A DNA stretch of 8,435 bases, taken from a bacterium. Its GTDB lineage: Bacteria; Bacillota_I; Bacilli_A; RF39; UBA660. Location of the stretch: contig RKAV01000036.1 in the NCBI GenBank assembly GCA_014846175.1, positions 1-8,435 on the forward strand. The letters run 5' to 3'. The position numbers and the translations under genes are program-made. Shown here one piece after another: positions 4,753 through 8,435 of the stretch (position 1 is the first letter of the stretch; the number at the start of each line of letters is the position of its first letter). The notes beneath the pieces are model-generated. The model saw only the letters and a list, made by a program, of their open reading frames with translations, had not been told where the DNA came from and searched no databases.

Positions 4753-4897
4753 AAAATCTTTCGTTTTCTTGGTTTTCTAGTTCACTTTTAGGACAATCTT
4801 CTTGTCTACTAAACATTTCTTTTTCATTTACATCTTTTGCAGATGGACAATTTTTATTTTGATTTTTTTCTTTCTGCTTATTATTCTTATTTTTCAT
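4751..4897 (-). CDS. 48-residue hydrophilic small protein
   Basis: I do not recognise this ORF. It begins M-K-N-K-N-N-K-Q-K-E, is rich in Lys, Asn, Glu and Gln, has no hydrophobic segment and ends E-N-E-R-F. It has two cysteines in similar settings, N16-C-P-S and D34-C-P-K, suggesting a short internal repeat. The evidence that it is real is an excellent ribosome site, GGGAGGT, five bases before the ATG, the best in the window, and a terminator that starts at its stop. It lies 34 bases after the mntP-like gene with no terminator between, so it belongs to the spoIIR transcription unit. A small spore-associated protein is a reasonable guess from composition and position, but no known spore-protein family is evident. 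Confidence 0.65.
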   Translation of the reverse strand: MKNKNNKQKEKNQNKNCPSAKDVNEKEMFSRQEDCPKSELENQENERF

Positions 4898-4931
4898 TTT
4901 TACCTCCCTTATTACTATTAACATTATTTTT

Positions 4932-5477
4932 CTAAATATACATCAAAAGCAAATATTTTATTCCTAATAGTAATAATATTATACCTCCAAAAACGTTAGC
5001 AATTTTACCAAATCTAATAGTTAATCTTTTACCACAATCTAAACCTACTTTCGTAAAAATAAAACTAAATATAGAAAATAATAAACCACATAAAACAGTA
5101 TTTTCTTCATGTACACCCAATCCTATCCCTAATGAAAAACTATCAATACTTACACTAAAAGCAAATAATAAGGCCTGATAAAAACTAGTTATTTTTATTT
5201 TTCTTTCATCTAAATCTTTTAAATTTAATAGCATCTCACTTGCTAATATTATAAAAATTATACCTACTAATAAATCAGAATTTGGTAAAAAAGACTCTAA
5301 AAGAAATAAACCTATTAAATTACCAAGTATAGGCATAAAAAAATGAAATGAACCTACCATTAAGCTTAATAAATTACTCATTTTCTTATCAAGTCCTAAT
5401 GTTCCATAAATTATAGCTAGTGAAAAAGCATCCATACTAAGACTAATAGAAATTATTATTAATTGTCCTAAACTCAT
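4932..5477 (-). CDS. mntP: MntP-family (DUF204) membrane protein, putative Mn(II) exporter
   Basis: This 181-residue protein has six hydrophobic helices arranged as two related halves. The repeated motif is S14-M-D-A-F-S-L20 in helix 1 and S110-I-D-S-F-S-L116 in helix 4, placing Asp16 and Asp112 in the membrane, as in the MntP/DUF204 family. F-H-F-F-M-P-I-L-G-N-L-I-G (44-56) also fits MntP. MntP pumps manganese out of the cell. YtaF, a sporulation-linked relative with the same fold, is an alternative. The start has AGGTGG four bases upstream (5482-5487). It follows spoIIR by 38 bases with no terminator. In B. subtilis mntP (ywlD) also lies close after spoIIR. No manganese (yybP-ykoY) riboswitch could fit in front. 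Confidence 0.8.
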   Translation of the reverse strand: MSLGQLIIISISLSMDAFSLAIIYGTLGLDKKMSNLLSLMVGSFHFFMPILGNLIGLFLLESFLPNSDLLVGIIFIILASEMLLNLKDLDERKIKITSFYQALLFAFSVSIDSFSLGIGLGVHEENTVLCGLLFSIFSFIFTKVGLDCGKRLTIRFGKIANVFGGIILLLLGIKYLLLMYI

Positions 5478-5515
5478 AGCACCACCTATTAAAAATTTAT
5501 GTAATTTTTTATCTA

Positions 5516-6031
5516 TTAGAAGTATTTTTCTAGCATATCTTTAATATATAGTCTATACTCTACATCGGTCTTCTCATCATCTTCTATGAGACAAAAAGGA
5601 GGAAATAACACACACCACCAATTAGCTCCTTCTCCTTCTCCTATAGTAACTACTAAAGATTCATAATATCCTTCTTTATAGGTTATACCTTTATATACTT
5701 TCTTAGGAAAATAATTTAATCCATAATTAATGTTATAAATATCATTACTTTTATTAGTTAATAAAGTATTTTTAACATTATTTGAAAAGTTATTTTGATT
5801 AGCTTTTAATAATTTCCTAGATTCATCAATAGAATTACTATTCTTTAATAATTCACTTATCTCTAATTGTAAATTATCTTTAACTTTAACCTTTAGTTTT
5901 TGATCTTCTTTACTATTAGATTTAGCTACTACTCTAAATCTAATAGCTTCATCTGGTATAACTATTTCTTCTCCTTTAGTATAAGCAAAAGTGATAATAA
6001 TTAAACTTATGATTATTAGAAATTTCTTCAT
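5516..6031 (-). CDS. spoIIR: Stage II sporulation protein R, secreted signal for sigma-E activation
   Basis: SpoIIR is secreted from the forespore and triggers SpoIIGA to process pro-sigma-E in the mother cell. The 171-residue product has a signal peptide (MKKF, then a hydrophobic run to about 17). The family core includes P26-D-E-A-I-R-F-R-V-V-A, followed by S-K-E-D-Q, and the hallmark G-E-G-E-G-A-N-W-W-C-V-L-F-P-P (131-145). It is shorter than B. subtilis SpoIIR at the C-terminus, and no cleavage site is obvious beyond the A-Y-T-K-G region. Its ribosome site (GGGTGA, 6039-6044) lies in one arm of a 10-bp inverted repeat. I found no convincing sigma-F promoter in the 49-base gap. It heads a unit with the mntP-like gene and a 48-residue ORF. 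Confidence 0.92.
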   Translation of the reverse strand: MKKFLIIISLIIITFAYTKGEEIVIPDEAIRFRVVAKSNSKEDQKLKVKVKDNLQLEISELLKNSNSIDESRKLLKANQNNFSNNVKNTLLTNKSNDIYNINYGLNYFPKKVYKGITYKEGYYESLVVTIGEGEGANWWCVLFPPFCLIEDDEKTDVEYRLYIKDMLEKYF

Positions 6032-6032
6032 T

Positions 6033-6072
6033 AAAAAATCACCCTTTTTCTAATATATTAATGGTGATTTTT
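6033..6072 (-). promoter_or_regulatory. 10-bp inverted repeat between prmC and spoIIR: terminator and/or ribosome-site mask
   Basis: On the minus strand AAAAATCACC (6072-6063) is the exact reverse complement of GGTGATTTTT (6043-6034), with a 19-base loop. The second arm contains most of the spoIIR Shine-Dalgarno and ends in six T residues (6033-6038) two bases before the ATG. It could act as a weak terminator of prfA-prmC, and any read-through mRNA would have the spoIIR ribosome site paired. Confidence 0.6.
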
Positions 6073-6080
6073 AATTATTT

Positions 6081-6908
6081 TTAATCAATTTTATTACGAA
6101 CAAATATCATTCTATTTCGACCATACAAATCTTTTTTACAAGTAATTTCTACATCTTGTAAATAGCTATTTATAATATTGTAAAGTGCTTCTTTTTGTGT
6201 TTCTCCTATTTCAAATGCTATTAAAAACTTATCATTTAAGTATGGTTTAATATTAGCTAATATTTTTTTATAACAATCAAGACCATCTACTCCTCCATAA
6301 AGTGCTAAAGAGGGCTCATTATTCTTTACTATTTCTTCTATTTCTTCATTTGTTTTAATATATGGTGGATTAGAAACAATAATATCGTATTTTTCTAATT
6401 CTATATTAGAAAACCAATCACTTTCAATAAATGTAACATCAAGATTAAGATTATTTGCATTTAATCTAGCTACTTCTAAAGCTTCCTTTGATATATCTGT
6501 TAGTGTTACCAAACTATCTTTTAAAATGTTTTTAAGAGTAAGTCCTATTGCTCCACTACCACAACCTAAATCTAATATTTTAATTTTATCTTTATTCAAA
6601 CTTTTAGCATACTCTACTACCTGTTCTACTAATTCTTCTGTCTCAAATCGTGGTATCAATACATTTTTATTAACAATAAACTTAAGTCCATAGAAATTAA
6701 CATTACCAATAACATATTGAATAGGTTTATTTTCTTGTAGTGCTTCTAATGATGACTTATATAGTTTTTCTATATTGATATCTACTTCTTTATCCAGAAT
6801 AGTTAATAATTCTAAAGGATTAACTTTTAAATATGAAGAAAGTAGCATCTTTGCATGATCACTACTTGTTTTACTCTTACCATATACAATTAATTCTTCA
6901 ACTGTCAT
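6081..6908 (-). CDS. prmC: Peptide chain release factor N5-glutamine methyltransferase
   Basis: PrmC methylates the Gln of the GGQ motif of release factors, using S-adenosylmethionine. The 275-residue protein has an N-terminal helical domain (about 1-80) and a Rossmann methyltransferase domain. Landmarks are V83-L-I-P-R-F-E-T-E (the family usually has R-P-E-T-E), the SAM loop L-G-C-G-S-G-A-I-G (114-122), the catalytic N180-P-P-Y183 and E-P-S-L-A-L-Y-G-G-x-D-G-L (198-210). Its ATG overlaps the prfA stop by one base (TAATG), so the enzyme is translationally coupled to its substrate, as in many bacteria. Confidence 0.95.
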   Translation of the reverse strand: MTVEELIVYGKSKTSSDHAKMLLSSYLKVNPLELLTILDKEVDINIEKLYKSSLEALQENKPIQYVIGNVNFYGLKFIVNKNVLIPRFETEELVEQVVEYAKSLNKDKIKILDLGCGSGAIGLTLKNILKDSLVTLTDISKEALEVARLNANNLNLDVTFIESDWFSNIELEKYDIIVSNPPYIKTNEEIEEIVKNNEPSLALYGGVDGLDCYKKILANIKPYLNDKFLIAFEIGETQKEALYNIINSYLQDVEITCKKDLYGRNRMIFVRNKID

Positions 6909-7966
6909 TATTCTTCACCAGCTAGTTTTCTTCTTTGATCTTCCATCGTCAAAGCATCAATTATATCATCTAGTTGTCCATTCATTACTCTATCTAAACT
7001 ATTAGTAGTAAAACCAATACGGTGGTCGGTTACTCTGTTTTGTGGATAGTTATAAGTTCTTATTTTTTCAGCTCTATCTCCTGTACCTATCTTACTTCTT
7101 CTTTCACTACCAAGTTCTTGGTCATGCTTTTGTTGTTCTAAATCATATAGTCTTGCTTTTAATACTTTCATAGCTTGTTCCTTATTTTGAATTTGACTTC
7201 TCTCATTTTGACAAGTTACTACGGTATTAGTAGGTAAATGAGTAATTCTAACAGCACTATCGGTAGTATTTACTCCTTGACCACCACAACCAGATGATCT
7301 AAAGATATCAATTCTTAAATCTTTTGGATCAATAGTAATATTAACATCTTCTGCCTCTGGCATTACTAAAACGGTAGCTGTAGAAGTTTGAATTCTCCCA
7401 TTGCTTTCTGTAACTGGCACTCTTTGTACTCTATGTGATCCACTTTCATACTTAAGTTTAGAATATGCCCCATGTCCTTTAATCATAAATTCTATTTGAC
7501 TAAATCCACCTGCAGTACCTTCAACAGCATTAATTATTTCTATCTTTAAACCTATTCTTTCTGCATACCTTGAGTACATTCTAAACAAATCACCGGCAAA
7601 AATATTAGCTTCGTCTCCACCAGCTGCTCCTCTTATTTCCATAATAACGTTTTTAGAATCATTAGGGTCTTTTGGTATTAATAATATCTCTAAATTCTTT
7701 TCAATACTTTCTTTTTCTTCTTCTAAAGTTTTTAATTCTTCTTTAGCTATTTCTTTTAATTCTTCATCATTTAACATTTCTTTAGTATCTATAATTGATT
7801 CTAATACTTTTTTATATTTTTTATATTCTGTTACTACTTCTTCTAAATCTGCTATCTCTTTAGATATCTCTCTTGTTTTATTAATATTCTTTAAAACATC
7901 CTCACTCATTAATTCAGTTTGTAATTGATTATATTTAGTAAGAGTAGCTTCTAATCTTTCTATCAT
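6908..7966 (-). CDS. prfA: Peptide chain release factor 1
   Basis: RF1 reads UAA and UAG in the ribosomal A site and releases the peptide. The 352-residue length is normal. An N-terminal coiled region (1-100) is followed by G-G-D-E-A (116-120). The stop-codon-reading tripeptide is P184-V-T186, the RF1 form as in Bacillus, not the S-P-F of RF2. The catalytic G228-G-Q230 is in S-G-C-G-G-Q-G-V-N; many RF1 have Ala and His at the flanking positions. TAG stops occur in this window (rpoE, mntP, spoIIQ), consistent with an active RF1. The ribosome site AAAGGA (7977-7982) is ten bases from the ATG, slightly long. It is followed directly by prmC. Confidence 0.97.
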   Translation of the reverse strand: MIERLEATLTKYNQLQTELMSEDVLKNINKTREISKEIADLEEVVTEYKKYKKVLESIIDTKEMLNDEELKEIAKEELKTLEEEKESIEKNLEILLIPKDPNDSKNVIMEIRGAAGGDEANIFAGDLFRMYSRYAERIGLKIEIINAVEGTAGGFSQIEFMIKGHGAYSKLKYESGSHRVQRVPVTESNGRIQTSTATVLVMPEAEDVNITIDPKDLRIDIFRSSGCGGQGVNTTDSAVRITHLPTNTVVTCQNERSQIQNKEQAMKVLKARLYDLEQQKHDQELGSERRSKIGTGDRAEKIRTYNYPQNRVTDHRIGFTTNSLDRVMNGQLDDIIDALTMEDQRRKLAGEE

Positions 7967-8003
7967 CTAAACCAAGTCCTTTCTTTGTCTAAGTGTCGAG
8001 CTA

Positions 8004-8032
8004 ATTATATCATAGCTATAAATCTCTTGCAA
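8004..8032 (-). promoter_or_regulatory. extended -10 sigma-A promoter of prfA-prmC
   Basis: On the minus strand the -35 is TTGCAA (8027-8032, 4/6), the spacer is 17 bases and the -10 is a perfect TATAAT (8004-8009), preceded by TG with one base between. The predicted start is near 7997. It lies directly downstream of the rpoE terminator. Confidence 0.7.
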
Positions 8033-8039
8033 ATAATTT

Positions 8040-8069
8040 AAAAAAAGAACTATTCATTTTCTAGTTCTT
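8040..8069 (-). terminator. intrinsic terminator overlapping the rpoE stop
   Basis: On the minus strand AAGAACTA (8069-8062), a 9-base loop, TAGTTCTT (8052-8045) and seven T residues (8046-8040) follow. The TAG stop of rpoE is the first three bases of the second arm, so the hairpin lies across the last codons. It is the strongest terminator in the window. Confidence 0.75.
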
Positions 8070-8435
8070 CTTCATCAACAACAACCAAGTCTTTTAAATC
8101 TTCATTAGGATCAACATAATCATCATCGTCATCAGCATCTCCTGAATCATAATTATCTTCTTCCATATCATCAGTAACCATGTCATCCTTCATTTCTTCA
8201 GATTCTTCCTCATCATCGTCTTCTTCATCTTCAATTATAGCAAGTTTATCAGATGTATGACGACTTCTTAAATCCCAACAACCATCTTCTAACATGATAA
8301 AACGTTTATCTGTAGTAAGCGATGTATAATAGTCACCAATTTTTTCTTCAAAAGTACTACTTGGAAGTTCTAATAAAGTCACAATACTTTTAAAAAGCTC
8401 AGCTGTATTTTGCTTACCTTTCTCCTCTAAAAGAT
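8050..8435 (-). CDS. rpoE: RNA polymerase delta subunit, C-terminal part (start outside window)
   Basis: Delta is a Gram-positive RNA polymerase accessory subunit that speeds recycling and lowers non-specific DNA binding. About 127 residues are visible. A folded N-terminal domain contains K-I-G-D-Y-Y-T-S-L, then T-D-K-R-F-I, then W-D-L-R-S-R, matching the F-Y-T-D-L ... G-R-F ... W-G-L-R-S pattern of delta. A long Asp/Glu tail (about the last 60 residues) follows. A GTG at 8380-8382 could be taken for a start, but the frame stays open to the window edge and encodes E-E-K-G-K-Q-N-T-A-E-L-F before it, similar to the K-E-K-G-K region of RpoE, so the gene is truncated by the window and not short. 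The stop is TAG. Confidence 0.92.
   Translation of the reverse strand, partial: LLEEKGKQNTAELFKSIVTLLELPSSTFEEKIGDYYTSLTTDKRFIMLEDGCWDLRSRHTSDKLAIIEDEEDDDEEESEEMKDDMVTDDMEEDNYDSGDADDDDDYVDPNEDLKDLVVVDEEELENE

Noticed and set aside
5478..5515. Manganese (yybP-ykoY) riboswitch before mntP
   Set aside because: The gap is only 38 bases and has no matching structure.
6044..6120. Sigma-F promoter for spoIIR
   Set aside because: Expected from Bacillus, but no GTATA-like -35 at the right distance from a GGnnAnA-like -10 could be found in the gap or the end of prmC.
8050..8382. A complete 110-residue acidic protein starting at the GTG at 8380-8382
   Set aside because: The frame is open to the window edge and the extra residues match RpoE, so the GTG is an internal Val codon.

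Overview
The window is about 8.4 kb of very AT-rich DNA (roughly 27-30 % GC by eye). Every gene I can support is read from the minus strand. The genes are spoIIQ, spoIIR, the start of an mbl/mreB gene, murA, rpoE (RNA polymerase delta) and a DUF1146/YwzB protein. Together they point to an endospore-forming, walled, low-GC Bacillota of class Bacilli, possibly a reduced gut lineage near Erysipelotrichales; I cannot place it more finely. Trp is written TGG, and both TAA and TAG are used as stops, consistent with a normal RF1.

The layout is given in the direction of transcription, from high to low coordinates. (1) The 3' part of rpoE enters from the right edge and ends in a terminator that contains its stop codon. 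(2) prfA (RF1) and prmC (the methyltransferase that modifies RF1) overlap by one base and follow a good sigma-A promoter. (3) spoIIR, an mntP-family gene and an unannotated 48-residue ORF form a second unit closed by a terminator. (4) murA, with a consensus sigma-A promoter, is followed by a membrane-anchored SGNH hydrolase. (5) rpmE (zinc-type L31) has its own promoter and a terminator folded over its stop codon. (6) An unrecognised protein with four cysteines follows. (7) A 180-bp cluster of DnaA boxes lies over its 3' end and the gap before the next unit. (8) rpiB, ywzB and spoIIQ follow. (9) A terminator and a sigma-A promoter precede the first 14 codons of mbl/mreB at the left edge.

The gene content is a condensed version of the Bacillus subtilis rpoE ... 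rpmE-prfA-prmC ... spoIIR ... mntP ... rpiB ... ywzB/murAA ... spoIIQ ... mbl region. Many intervening genes (for example rho, tdk, glyA, upp, the atp operon, spoIID and spoIIID) are absent and the order is shuffled. The two forespore genes connect logically. SpoIIR is the secreted signal that triggers sigma-E processing in the mother cell. SpoIIQ is the forespore half of the SpoIIQ-SpoIIIAH channel.

Three observations stand out. First, there is a DnaA-box cluster built of head-to-head box pairs just upstream of rpiB. Second, perfect 10-bp inverted repeats hide the Shine-Dalgarno sequences of spoIIQ and spoIIR and apparently of no other gene here, suggesting that read-through mRNA from housekeeping genes is kept silent for these two sporulation genes. 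Third, there is a 48-residue, strongly translated-looking small protein in the spoIIR transcription unit. No mobile element, CRISPR array, tRNA or rRNA was seen.
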